Positions 1 to 7,670 of a stretch of 29,316 bases of DNA are shown piece after piece; position 1 is the stretch's first letter; every line of letters starts with the position of its first letter. The stretch spans positions 1 to 29,316 of the forward strand of contig CADDYT010000074.1 in NCBI GenBank assembly GCA_902810755.1. The letters run 5' to 3'. The DNA is from Chloroflexota bacterium (GTDB lineage Bacteria > Chloroflexota > Ktedonobacteria > Ktedonobacterales > Ktedonobacteraceae). A program made the position numbers and the translations under genes. The notes below the pieces were generated by a model. The model saw nothing but the letters and a program-made list of their open reading frames with translations, made no database searches and was not told the DNA's origin.

Positions 1-27
1 ATGCTTCGCTTCCGCTCAGCATGACAT
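1..27. repeat. Edge fragment of a dispersed palindromic repeat
   Basis: The first 27 bases closely match the right arm of the perfect palindrome at 21052-21080 (shared blocks ATGCTTCGCT and CGCTCAGCA, with one inserted base and one substitution). The window probably begins inside another copy of the same dispersed element, just upstream of the importer genes. Only one arm is visible, so the full structure cannot be judged here. Confidence 0.5.
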
Positions 28-93
28 GCCTGCAACGCTTCGGAGATAAAGAGAACGTTGGCTGCAAAGGTGCAGTGCAGAGGAGGAGCTGGC

Positions 94-885
94 ATGTTAC
101 TGCTCCAGGACATCGCGGTGACGTATCAAAACATCGTCCCTGCCGTACAGGGTATCTCGCTGGAGGTAGCTGATAAGAGCGTGGTGACGCTACTGGGGGC
201 GAATGGCGCGGGCAAAACGACCATCTTGCGCGCTATTTCCGGCCTGCTGAACATCCACAAAGCCAGCCTGATACGCGGCTCCATCCTTTTCGATGGCGAG
301 CGCATCGATGGGCTGAATACCACGCAGATTGTGCAGCGCGGCATTGCCCAGGTCATGGAGGGCCGCCGTCTCTTTGCCGACCTGACCGTCGATGAGAACC
401 TGCGCACCGGGGCTATTGCCTCGCGCAATCCGGTGGCCACCCGGCGCGCTTATGAGTGGGTAATGGAACTTTTTCCTGTGCTGCGCGAGCGCCGTCACAG
501 CGTGGCCGGCTATCTTTCCGGCGGCGAGCAGCAGATGGTGGCCATCGCCCGCGCGCTGATGGCAAGCCCCCGCCTGCTGTTGCTCGACGAACCCTCACTG
601 GGCCTTGCCCCCTTTATGGTGCAACAGATTCGCACTATCATCGCTGAGATAAATGCCGGTGGAACTGCCGTATTGTTAGTGGAGCAGAATGCGCAGATGG
701 CGCTGTCCGTTGCGCATTCCGGCTATGTACTTGAAACCGGCAAGGTGGTGCTGGCGCAGCCCGCCGCCGACCTGCTGCAAAACGAAAGCGTGCGCAAGTT
801 CTATCTGGGCCTGCACGAAGGGAGCGAGCGCAGCGGCATGGCGACCCTGCGTCGGCGCCGCGAGACAAGGAGGTGGACGTTGTGA
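94..885 (+). CDS. livF: Branched-chain amino acid-type ABC transporter ATP-binding protein (LivF)
   Basis: Cytoplasmic ATPase, one of two that drive a HAAT-family importer. The ATG at 94 is chosen because AGGAGG (81-86) precedes it with good spacing; a TTG at 58 would add 12 residues unlike the family. In the 263-residue product Walker A is GANGAGKT (35-42), the signature is LSGGEQQ (about 142-148) and Walker B is LLLLDEP (about 160-166), followed by the LivF-typical SLGLAP. It is the first gene of livFGHM plus binding protein; its stop overlaps the livG start, which indicates translational coupling. The transported ligand cannot be told from the ATPase. The C-terminus ends in an unusually Arg-rich tail. 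The family assignment is firm; leucine-type specificity is only the default name. Confidence 0.93.
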   Translation: MLLLQDIAVTYQNIVPAVQGISLEVADKSVVTLLGANGAGKTTILRAISGLLNIHKASLIRGSILFDGERIDGLNTTQIVQRGIAQVMEGRRLFADLTVDENLRTGAIASRNPVATRRAYEWVMELFPVLRERRHSVAGYLSGGEQQMVAIARALMASPRLLLLDEPSLGLAPFMVQQIRTIIAEINAGGTAVLLVEQNAQMALSVAHSGYVLETGKVVLAQPAADLLQNESVRKFYLGLHEGSERSGMATLRRRRETRRWTL

Positions 886-1760
886 GCGATGTCAGCGCCG
901 GAGCGAAAAACGCTTCCACTCTAACAACCGATGGTTTGCCTTTGCTCAAGGTTGAGGAGATATCTGTGCGCTTCGCCGGTGTGCGCGCCCTGACGGATGT
1001 CTCATTTGAGGTGCTGCCGGGCGAGCTGTTTGCCATCATCGGCCCTAATGGCGCGGGCAAAACCTCGCTTTTCAATGTGCTTTCGCGCGTCTACCAGCCT
1101 GTCTCCGGTAAAGTTACCTTCGATGGACATGACCTGCTGCGCTACAAGACGCACCAGATTGCGCGTCTGGGCATTGCGCGCACCTTCCAGAACCTGGGCC
1201 AGTTTCCCAACACGCCTGTGCTGGAATATCTCTTGCTCGGTCGGCATACGCGCATGCGCAGCGGCATCCTGCTCGGCGGTCTCTATCTCGGCCCGACCCG
1301 CGCGGAGGAACGCAAAAACCGTGCCTATTGCATGCATCTGCTGGAACTGCTTGGCCTGGAGCGCGTCGCCGCCACGCCCCTGAAGTTGTTACCCTATGGC
1401 CTGCAAAAGCGGGCCGATCTCGCCCGCGCCCTCGCGCTTGAGCCAAAGTTGCTCTTACTGGATGAACCGGTCGCGGGCATGAACCTGCAGGAATCGGAGG
1501 ATATCGCCGCCGCTATTCTGGATATCAAAGAGCAGCTTGGCGTGACCCAGATTCTGGTTGAGCATGATATGGCGCTGGTGATGGGTATTGCCGACCGCGT
1601 GCTGGTTCTCGATTTCGGGCGCGCCATCGCGCAGGGAACAACGGCGGAAGTCCAGGCCAACCCTGACGTGATTAAGGCGTATCTGGGTGAGGAGTTCGGA
1701 GAGAAAACGGGAAACAGGGCAAACGGTATAAGTGACGTGTATCGCCGTGAAGTGCCATGA
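882..1760 (+). CDS. livG: Branched-chain amino acid-type ABC transporter ATP-binding protein (LivG)
   Basis: Second ATPase of the importer. The GTG at 882 is preferred because AAGGAGG (868-874) sits 7 bases upstream and the start overlaps the livF stop; an in-frame GTG at 873 lies on the Shine-Dalgarno itself. The product has 292 residues with an N-terminal extension of about 20 residues, Walker A GPNGAGKT (54-61) and Walker B LLLLDEP followed by VAGMN, the LivG hallmark. The signature reads LPYGLQKR instead of the usual LSYGQQR type, a mild deviation that need not abolish function. It ends 18 bases before livH, and AGGAGG precedes that gene. It would pair with LivF on the cytoplasmic face of LivH and LivM. 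Confidence 0.93.
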   Translation: MSDVSAGAKNASTLTTDGLPLLKVEEISVRFAGVRALTDVSFEVLPGELFAIIGPNGAGKTSLFNVLSRVYQPVSGKVTFDGHDLLRYKTHQIARLGIARTFQNLGQFPNTPVLEYLLLGRHTRMRSGILLGGLYLGPTRAEERKNRAYCMHLLELLGLERVAATPLKLLPYGLQKRADLARALALEPKLLLLDEPVAGMNLQESEDIAAAILDIKEQLGVTQILVEHDMALVMGIADRVLVLDFGRAIAQGTTAEVQANPDVIKAYLGEEFGEKTGNRANGISDVYRREVP

Positions 1761-1778
1761 AATGGTACAGGAGGAAAC

Positions 1779-2678
1779 ATGGCATATTTTATGCAATTGC
1801 TCTTTGCTGGCATTGTGCAGGGCTGTATTTACGCGCTCATTGGACTGGGTTTTTCCATTATCTTCAAGGCCAGTGAAGTGATTAATTTTGCCCAGGGAGA
1901 GCTGCTGCTGGTCGGGGCCTATGTCGTCTCCGCCGGAGTGTTCGAGTGGCACCTGCCGTTTCTGCTGGCGTTGCTGGCCGGTCTGCTCGTCACCGTTCTC
2001 ATCGGCCTGCTGTTTGAACGCTTCATCCTGCGGCGCATGATCGGTCGGCCCGTTTTTTCCATCCTCATGATTACGATTGGCCTGGATATTATCCTGCGCA
2101 CCGCCGTCATTATCATCTGGGGGTCAAAGCCCATTCCCGCCGCTTCACCTTTTAATACCATCAGTGGTATCAATTACGGGGGTGTCCATATCGGGGCTAA
2201 CGATCTGTGGACTATCGCTGTTACCATCGTGTTGTGCGCGGCCCTGTTTTATTTCTTCCGTTATACGCGCTACGGGCTGGCGATGCGCGCCACCGCGCTC
2301 GATCAAGAAGCGGCGCTGGCGGTGGGCATCAATATTCGCACGATCTACGCACTGGCCTGGGGTATTGCGGCGGCCATCGCTACGGTTGGCGGCGTCTTTC
2401 TCGCCATCGATTCCTTTGCCATCGACCCGACCTTTGGTGGGGCTGCGCTGGTTGCCTTCCCCGCGATTATCCTGGGCGGCATCGATTCGATCAGTGGCGC
2501 GGTGGTTGGCGGCATTGTCATCGGCGTCATCCAGCTTTTGACCGTCGGTTACGAAAGTCATGTTGCCAGCTTTCTGGGCGCGGGTATCCACGAGATTACG
2601 CCATATATCATTATGATTTTCATTCTGCTCATTCGTCCCTACGGGCTTTTCGGCACGCGAAAGGTGGAGCGCATATGA
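1779..2678 (+). CDS. livH: Branched-chain amino acid-type ABC transporter permease (LivH)
   Basis: Inner-membrane permease of the importer, 299 residues, with about eight hydrophobic segments. The N-terminus (GIVQGCIYALIGLGFSIIFKAS, here split as GIVQGCIYAL and IGLGFSIIFK) and the following EVINFAQGELL are typical of LivH. The cytoplasmic loop around residues 155-175 contains YTRYGLAMRATALDQEAA, the ATPase-contact region of this family. AGGAGG at 1769-1774 sets the start. The last bases overlap the livM start (ATGA), so the two permeases should be made in equal amounts. Substrate unknown. Confidence 0.93.
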   Translation: MAYFMQLLFAGIVQGCIYALIGLGFSIIFKASEVINFAQGELLLVGAYVVSAGVFEWHLPFLLALLAGLLVTVLIGLLFERFILRRMIGRPVFSILMITIGLDIILRTAVIIIWGSKPIPAASPFNTISGINYGGVHIGANDLWTIAVTIVLCAALFYFFRYTRYGLAMRATALDQEAALAVGINIRTIYALAWGIAAAIATVGGVFLAIDSFAIDPTFGGAALVAFPAIILGGIDSISGAVVGGIVIGVIQLLTVGYESHVASFLGAGIHEITPYIIMIFILLIRPYGLFGTRKVERI

Positions 2679-3883
2679 GCGTTACTGTGACCGATCAGAA
2701 GACGCGCGCCAGCTCCGGGCCGCCGCGGCTGCTGGGAAGCCGCTCGCGCTGGCTGGTTATCGGCACTGGCATCCTGCTGGTGATCCTCTTTTTCTCTTTT
2801 GCGACCGAGGACTGGTTCTCAATTGTCAATTACGTGCTGATCGCAGCCATTGCGACGCTGTCGTTGAACGTGCTTTCCGGTTATGCCGGGCAGGTTTCGC
2901 TGGGCATTACGTTCTTCATGGCCATCGGGGCATATACCGCAGCATTGCTTGGTGGGACTCCGCCGACCACTTCACTCGATCCACAGGGTTTCGGATGGTC
3001 GTTCCTCATCTGGCTGCCCGCTGCCGGTATCGTTGCTGCGCTGGCCGGTGCGCTGATTGGCCCGGTCGCTCTACGGCTGCGGGGGTTCTATCTGGCGATT
3101 GTGACGCTGGCCCTGGTCTTTATCGGACAGTATATTTTCATGAATATCGTCCCGCTCACAGGCGGGCCGCAGGGGCGCTCGTTCCCGACCCCCGGTTTCG
3201 GAGATCTTGCTTTCAATCAGCAGAATGACTATTTCGGCATTGCTCTGACTGCCGGTCAGCAATATTTCCTGCTGATTTTGCTTGTGCTTGTACTCTCGGC
3301 TCTCTTTGTCACCAACGTCATGCGCTCGCGGGCCGGGCGCGCCTTCCGCGCTGTGCGCGATCACGAAGTGGGCGCGTCCATCATGGGCGTGAATCTCTTT
3401 GAGGCCAAGATGGGCGCTTTCATTCTCTCTTCGTTCCTGGCGGGCATCGCGGGCGCGCTGCTGGCTTCCTACACCAGCTATGTCACGCCCGATTACTGGA
3501 GCCTGACGCTGGCAATCCAGTTTGTGGCCGCCATCATCGTCGGCGGCATCGCCAGTGTCTGGGGTTCGATCCTGGGCGCGGCCTTCGTCTTCGGGTTGCC
3601 GCAGGTGATTGACTATTTCTCGCTGCTGCCCACCAGTAGCAACTCTGGCGGCCTGACCAGCGGCAACCTGAACGCGCTTATCTACGGCGCGCTGATTATC
3701 GTCTTCCTGCTTTTCGAGCCGGAAGGGGTGATCGGCCTGATACGCCGGGTCCAGTTGTGGATGCGTAAAACCAATCCCAATGCGGAAGGAGGTGAACCTG
3801 CTGAGATAATTGATCTTTCATCTGCCCCTGCTTCCCGGCTCGATGTTGAGGACGCGGCGCCCGTCAATGGCGATGGCGAGTAG
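2675..3883 (+). CDS. livM: Branched-chain amino acid-type ABC transporter permease (LivM)
   Basis: Second permease subunit, 402 residues from the ATG that overlaps the livH stop. The reading frame is open far upstream inside livH, but that extension is a shadow of livH. The family motif LNVLSGYAGQVSLG lies near residues 66-79 and is followed by FFMAIGAYTAALLG; the coupling loop contains RAFRAVRDHEVGASIMG. After the last membrane segment (YGALIIVFLLFEPEGVIGL) there is a hydrophilic tail of about 40 residues that is longer than in most LivM proteins and is probably cytoplasmic. A 101-base gap separates it from the binding-protein gene; the gap holds a short 6-bp inverted repeat (GTTGCC at 3885, GGCAAC at 3905). 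Confidence 0.92.
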   Translation: MSVTVTDQKTRASSGPPRLLGSRSRWLVIGTGILLVILFFSFATEDWFSIVNYVLIAAIATLSLNVLSGYAGQVSLGITFFMAIGAYTAALLGGTPPTTSLDPQGFGWSFLIWLPAAGIVAALAGALIGPVALRLRGFYLAIVTLALVFIGQYIFMNIVPLTGGPQGRSFPTPGFGDLAFNQQNDYFGIALTAGQQYFLLILLVLVLSALFVTNVMRSRAGRAFRAVRDHEVGASIMGVNLFEAKMGAFILSSFLAGIAGALLASYTSYVTPDYWSLTLAIQFVAAIIVGGIASVWGSILGAAFVFGLPQVIDYFSLLPTSSNSGGLTSGNLNALIYGALIIVFLLFEPEGVIGLIRRVQLWMRKTNPNAEGGEPAEIIDLSSAPASRLDVEDAAPVNGDGE

Positions 3884-3984
3884 CGTTGCCGGTTAGCTGG
3901 CAGGGGCAACACAACCGAAACCGGATTGAGGTGTACTGTCTGCTTTTCAACGTCATCTCAGTTGTTCACGAAAGGGTGTCACGC

Positions 3985-5247
3985 ATGGTAAGCAAAAAGC
4001 TCCTGTCCACTTGTATCCTCACCCTTGTTACCGCGCTGCTGATTCTCTCCGGCTGCGCCAGCAATAGCGGCTCGACCAGCGGCGGTGGCATCAAAGCCGG
4101 CCCCGGGGTCGATCTCACCCACAAGACGATTACTCTGGGCATTCTCTCTCCGTATTCCGGCCCGGTCGCCGACCCGATTGGTATTCCGCTGGCGAATGGC
4201 GTGAAAGCTTTCTTCGACCATGTAAACGATAACGGCGGGGTCGATGGCTTCAAGGTCAAATTTCTGGAGGAGGATACGCAGTATAATCCCCAGATTGAGG
4301 TGCAAAAGTATAACCAGATTCGTAACCAGGTGCTGATGATCGCCGACAGTCTGGGGACGCCCACAACCTTTGCCATCAAAGACCTGGCGACCGCCGATCA
4401 CATGCTGGTCTCTGCCGCCACGCTCTCCTCGGCCCTGGCGCGTGAAAAGTACCTCATCCTCGTGGGAACGCCCTACCGCCTGCAGGTCGAGAATGCGTTC
4501 GACTATGTTGTCAACAAGCTCGGCGTCAAGAATCCCTCTACCGCTATCGTCTATCAGAACGATGATTACGGCGCGGATGGCTTGCAGGGCTACAAAGAGG
4601 CGGTCAGCGCCTATAACCTGCATAACGTGGCCGAAGTGACGTATGCCGCGACCGACACCAGCTTCACGGCGCAGGTGGCCCAGTTGAAGGCATCCGGCGC
4701 GAAGTACGTCTTCCTCACAGCGATTCCGAGCGCGACGGCTGGCATCATCGGCACGGCTTTTAAGCTGGGGTACAACCCGCAGTGGATCCTGCAAAGCCCG
4801 GCCTTCGCCGTCGAATTGCTCGCCGTCCCGGCTTTGAAGGCGCTGCTCAGCAAAGCCTGGGTGGTCGCGCAGGGCGCGGCGTGGGGTGATACAAGCGTTC
4901 CCGGTATGGCGCAGATGATGCAGGATGTGCAGAAGTATTATCCGAACCAGAAACCGGATGGCTACTTCGAGTTCGGCTATGCCGAGTCATACATCACCTA
5001 TGCCATCTTAAAGAAGGCGCTGGACAACAAAGACATCACGCGCGATGGTCTCTTCACCGCCTTCGAGTCGCTCAAAACAGTCAGCCTTGGCGGCCTCTAT
5101 CCCCCGGTCACGTATGGTTCTACCCCGAACCAGCGCGTCCCCACCCGCGACTCCATCATTTACCAGATCGACCCGACGGCCCCGGCAGGTGTCAGACCGA
5201 TCTCATCCGATTTTGTCGGCACCGCCGCCCAGCAATCGCAGTTCTAG
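3985..5247 (+). CDS. ABC transporter substrate-binding lipoprotein (LivJ/LivK type)
   Basis: Extracytoplasmic ligand-binding lipoprotein of 420 residues that feeds the upstream permease pair. The ATG at 3985 is chosen because it gives a clean lipoprotein signal: KK at 4-5, a hydrophobic stretch, and lipobox LSGC with the lipidated Cys at 24; an in-frame start 33 codons upstream would bury this signal. A Ser/Gly-rich linker follows, then a type-1 periplasmic-binding fold (ITLGILSPYSGPVA, about residues 50-63; later NDDYGADGLQGYKEA). The ligand is not predictable: this group binds branched amino acids, amides, urea or aromatic acids. It is the last gene of the importer operon and is followed by a repeat region rather than a clear terminator. 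Confidence 0.9.
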   Translation: MVSKKLLSTCILTLVTALLILSGCASNSGSTSGGGIKAGPGVDLTHKTITLGILSPYSGPVADPIGIPLANGVKAFFDHVNDNGGVDGFKVKFLEEDTQYNPQIEVQKYNQIRNQVLMIADSLGTPTTFAIKDLATADHMLVSAATLSSALAREKYLILVGTPYRLQVENAFDYVVNKLGVKNPSTAIVYQNDDYGADGLQGYKEAVSAYNLHNVAEVTYAATDTSFTAQVAQLKASGAKYVFLTAIPSATAGIIGTAFKLGYNPQWILQSPAFAVELLAVPALKALLSKAWVVAQGAAWGDTSVPGMAQMMQDVQKYYPNQKPDGYFEFGYAESYITYAILKKALDNKDITRDGLFTAFESLKTVSLGGLYPPVTYGSTPNQRVPTRDSIIYQIDPTAPAGVRPISSDFVGTAAQQSQF

Positions 5248-5295
5248 CATTCGGCTGCTGTTGCTGACATGAGAGAGGTGCGGCTGGCCGCCAGT

Positions 5296-5383
5296 CACCG
5301 TCGCGTGGGCAGGCCAGCCACCGTCGCGTGGGCAGGCCACGCGCCAACCGGGGGGCAGGCCACGCGCCAACCGGGGGGCAGGC
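5296..5383. repeat. Four 23-bp tandem repeats (two A-type, two B-type units)
   Basis: Two copies of a unit containing CACCGTCGCGTGGGC begin at 5296 and 5319, and two copies of a unit containing CACGCGCCAACCGGGG begin at 5338 and 5361, all spaced 23 bases apart. Every unit contains GGCAGGCCA, so the A and B types look like diverged versions of one repeat. The array abuts the inverted repeat at 5381. It lies in the 289-base gap between the binding-protein gene and the next SDR, where I find no believable gene. Confidence 0.85.
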
Positions 5384-5477
5384 CACCCGCAAGGGATGGC
5401 CCTTACTATATACGCTCATCCCGCCCCTGGCACGCATCGTCCGTATTATATAGTAGGGCCATCCCTTGCGGGTGGCC
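5381..5477. repeat. Long inverted repeat, 32/31-bp arms, MITE- or REP-like
   Basis: The left arm (5381-5412) and right arm (5447-5477) are reverse complements except for one deleted base. The arms start with GGCCACCCGCAAGGGATGG and the loop is 34 bases. It has no T-tract on either side, so it does not look like a standard intrinsic terminator, though such a stem could stall RNA polymerase or protect the upstream transcript 3' end. Size and symmetry fit a dispersed palindromic element. No transposase is present. Confidence 0.8.
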
Positions 5478-5536
5478 CGGGGCGTGGGAGCGGGTGGCGG
5501 CATCTGGATTCAGGATAACAATAGAAAGGCGTATCT

Positions 5537-6337
5537 ATGTTAGATCTCAAGTTGGGTGGCAAAACGGCTATTGTGACGGGCGGCAGCGCAGGTATTGGCT
5601 TTGCCTGTGCCAGCGCGCTGTATGCTGAGGGCGTGAATGTCGTGATTACCGCGCGCAATGTGGAGCGACTGGAACAGGCGGGAGAAGCAATTCGCAGCCG
5701 GCACGGAGGGGAAAATCAGCGAGTGATTGTTGTGCAGGGCGATATGTCTCAGGGGGCTGATATCGAGCGGGTCGTGGATGTTGCTGTGCAACAACTGGGA
5801 AAAGTCGATATTCTGGTCAACAATGCCGGGTCGGCCCCTGCCGGGTCGTTTTTGCAGTTGCCTGAAGAGGCGTTTCTGGATGCCTGGAAGCTGAAATTGC
5901 TTGGCTACATGCGTATGATCCGCGCCGTCGCGCCGGGCATGATCGAGCGGCGCGACGGACGTATTGTCAATATCGTTGGTGGGGCAGGGCGCACGCCTGC
6001 GCCGACGATGCTACCTGCCGGGACAACCAATGCTGCGCTGCTGAACCTGGCGCGGGGGCTTTCTAAAGAACTGGCCGCCCACAATGTGCGCATCAACAGT
6101 ATTTCACCCGGCAATACGGCCACCGCACGCGCCGAGCGACTGGCCGAGCAACAGGCCGCCGCACGCGGGCTGAGCGTGGAAGAGGTCAAAGCCGAGCGGG
6201 CGCGCGCTATGCCGCTGGGCAAGATGGTACAGCCGGAAGAGATCGCAGCGATGACGCTGTTCCTCGTTTCCGACCTCGCCGCCTCCATCACGGGCGCGGA
6301 AATTCTGATCGACGCAGGCGCTGCTCCTTCTGTGTAA
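5537..6337 (+). CDS. SDR-family protein with degenerate catalytic residues
   Basis: 266-residue Rossmann-fold protein of the short-chain dehydrogenase/reductase superfamily. The cofactor glycine motif TGGSAGIG (14-21) and the NNAG motif (95-98) are intact, and NSISPGNTATARAE near the C-terminal third is typical of FabG-like SDRs. The catalytic Ser-Tyr-Lys set is missing: the expected S position reads VNIVGGAG (144-151) and the expected YxxxK reads AGTTN (161-165). This is a recognisable atypical SDR subgroup rather than frame damage, since the rest of the protein is well conserved. It may bind NAD(P) without classical chemistry or use other residues. AAAGG precedes the ATG. It stands alone after the repeat region; a link with the upstream importer is possible but unproven. 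Confidence 0.85.
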   Translation: MLDLKLGGKTAIVTGGSAGIGFACASALYAEGVNVVITARNVERLEQAGEAIRSRHGGENQRVIVVQGDMSQGADIERVVDVAVQQLGKVDILVNNAGSAPAGSFLQLPEEAFLDAWKLKLLGYMRMIRAVAPGMIERRDGRIVNIVGGAGRTPAPTMLPAGTTNAALLNLARGLSKELAAHNVRINSISPGNTATARAERLAEQQAAARGLSVEEVKAERARAMPLGKMVQPEEIAAMTLFLVSDLAASITGAEILIDAGAAPSV

Positions 6338-6360
6338 GCGGAATCTCATATAGCCATATA

Positions 6361-6564
6361 TCAACCCCAGACCTCGCGAACAAGCGTGACGGTGAGGCTG
6401 ATGAGTACGGCGGCGATGAGGATGATCGCCTCGCCGGTGCCGCGCAGGGGCGAGAGCGCGCCGACAGTATTGATCAGCGCGAGCAGGATGATGGCGATGA
6501 CGACGCCGATCAGGATAACCATGTCCCCGACGAGGAAATTGTAGACGGCTTTGATAACCTTCAT
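6361..6564 (-). CDS. Small two-helix membrane protein, partner of the ExxE membrane protein
   Basis: 67-residue protein made almost entirely of two hydrophobic helices (about residues 12-35 and 42-62), separated by a short polar loop containing SPLRGTGE. No family recognised with certainty; it resembles the small hydrophobic proteins often annotated only as hypothetical membrane proteins. Its ATG overlaps the stop of the upstream 270-residue membrane protein gene by four bases (ATGA on the minus strand), so the two are almost certainly co-translated and may form one complex. That tight coupling is the main clue to its role. Confidence 0.8.
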   Translation of the reverse strand: MKVIKAVYNFLVGDMVILIGVVIAIILLALINTVGALSPLRGTGEAIILIAAVLISLTVTLVREVWG

Positions 6565-7373
6565 CGATGCACCTCCTCCTGCGGTATGGCTATGCTCTCG
6601 GTCGAAGCCGTTGCCAGTTGTCGCTGTTTGTGCTGTCCGAGGGCCGCAATCAGGATGAAGGAGGACAGCAGGTAGATGGCGAGCAGGACGAAGAGGAAGG
6701 CGTCGGAGAAGGGCCAGGCAATGCCGAAGCCTTCGCCCGCCCAGAAAGTGCCGAAAGTGGTCAGCATCAGGCCGACGACAAACTTGAGCGTGTTCTCCGG
6801 CACCTTCGTGAGCGGCGCCCGCACCAGCGCGCCGAGCAGGATGACCAGCACGCCGGCGATAGCCGCGCCGATGGTGGCGGAGCCGATGCCGCAGGCGCTG
6901 CTACAGGTGTTGCTCATCGCGCTGCTGCCAAAGGTAATCACAATGAAGGCCACCTCAAGCCCTTCCAGCAGCACGGCTTTATACGAAAGGACGGTGCCGA
7001 AGGTATCAATCTGCTGTATCGTCTCTCCGCGCGCGCGCAGTTCGGCAACCTTCTCTTCATAGATAGCCTCTTCATCGTGCAGCGCCTTGTGCTTGCTGTA
7101 ACGCAGGATGGCTTTTTTGAGCCATTTCAAACCAAAGAGAATCAGAATAATGCCCACGACGAGGCGTAAGACGCCGATAGGGACGTAAGTGACGAGCGCG
7201 ACGCCCAGGGTTCCCACGATCAGCGCCAGTGTTGCGGCGGCTAAGAGCGCACCAAGCAGCGAACTACGCCAGTTGATGGTGATGCCGACGACGAGGACAA
7301 TAGTAAACGCTTCGACGAATTCGACCGCCGAAGCGAGAAACGCGGCCACAAAGACCGGCCATGCCAGTTGCAT
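6561..7373 (-). CDS. Polytopic membrane protein with two ExxE motifs (COG4280/FTR1-like)
   Basis: 270-residue protein with about seven hydrophobic segments. Two acidic motifs lie inside membrane helices: EFVE (18-21) near the N-terminus and EGLE (137-140) in the middle. EGLE recalls the REGLE iron-binding motif of FTR1/EfeU permeases, and the two-half layout is similar, but the overall sequence looks more like the uncharacterised COG4280 group. A charged cytoplasmic loop (about 84-128, rich in K and E) separates the halves. Metal-ion transport is therefore an inference, not a reading. An extended -10 promoter lies at 7441-7449 and AGGAGC precedes the ATG. The gene is translationally coupled to the 67-residue protein downstream. 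Confidence 0.8.
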   Translation of the reverse strand: MQLAWPVFVAAFLASAVEFVEAFTIVLVVGITINWRSSLLGALLAAATLALIVGTLGVALVTYVPIGVLRLVVGIILILFGLKWLKKAILRYSKHKALHDEEAIYEEKVAELRARGETIQQIDTFGTVLSYKAVLLEGLEVAFIVITFGSSAMSNTCSSACGIGSATIGAAIAGVLVILLGALVRAPLTKVPENTLKFVVGLMLTTFGTFWAGEGFGIAWPFSDAFLFVLLAIYLLSSFILIAALGQHKQRQLATASTESIAIPQEEVHR

Positions 7374-7440
7374 AGGTGTGTTGCTCCTGTTCTACCGTGC
7401 GATGTTCTTAACAGTGTTGGTAGGAAACGTCCTGTCCCTT

Positions 7441-7469
7441 ATTCTAGCACATTCCCCGTTTCCTGTCCG
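7441..7469 (-). promoter_or_regulatory. Predicted sigma70-type promoter for the ExxE membrane protein pair
   Basis: On the minus strand an extended -10 TGCTAGAAT (7441-7449) is preceded after 17 bases by CGGACA (7464-7469). The predicted transcript starts about 60 bases upstream of the ATG at 7373. The same TGCTAGAAT string recurs in the aldo/keto reductase promoter at 27763-27771. This is the only clear promoter signal in the 297-base gap 7374-7670 between the two divergent operons; a plus-strand promoter for the 7671 operon is not obvious. Confidence 0.45.
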
Positions 7470-7670
7470 GGTTCCATATATAACACGGCTCAGCCTTCGT
7501 TTACGTTGTTTTAACCGGCGTTTGCCTTTTCCCATCACTGTTCCTGCAAGGTCGGCATCTGATCTACCCATTTGTGCCAGTCTACTGCAAAACTGTGTAA
7601 CAGGCTGGTTTATTCAGGCAGTGCAGGTGTGAAGAGATGGGACACGAAGATGACTGGCAGGTGAGAAACG

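Noticed and set aside
2207..2674. Upstream extension of the livM frame
   Set aside because: It lies wholly inside livH in another frame and has no hydrophobic or family features; livM starts at the ATGA overlap.
3885..3910. Hairpin between livM and the binding-protein gene as a terminator
   Set aside because: Only 6 bp with no T-tract; at most a minor processing or attenuation site.
5269..5628. 119-codon plus-strand frame across the repeat region
   Set aside because: It is built from the 23-bp tandem units and the palindrome and runs into the SDR gene in another frame; no ribosome site or family.
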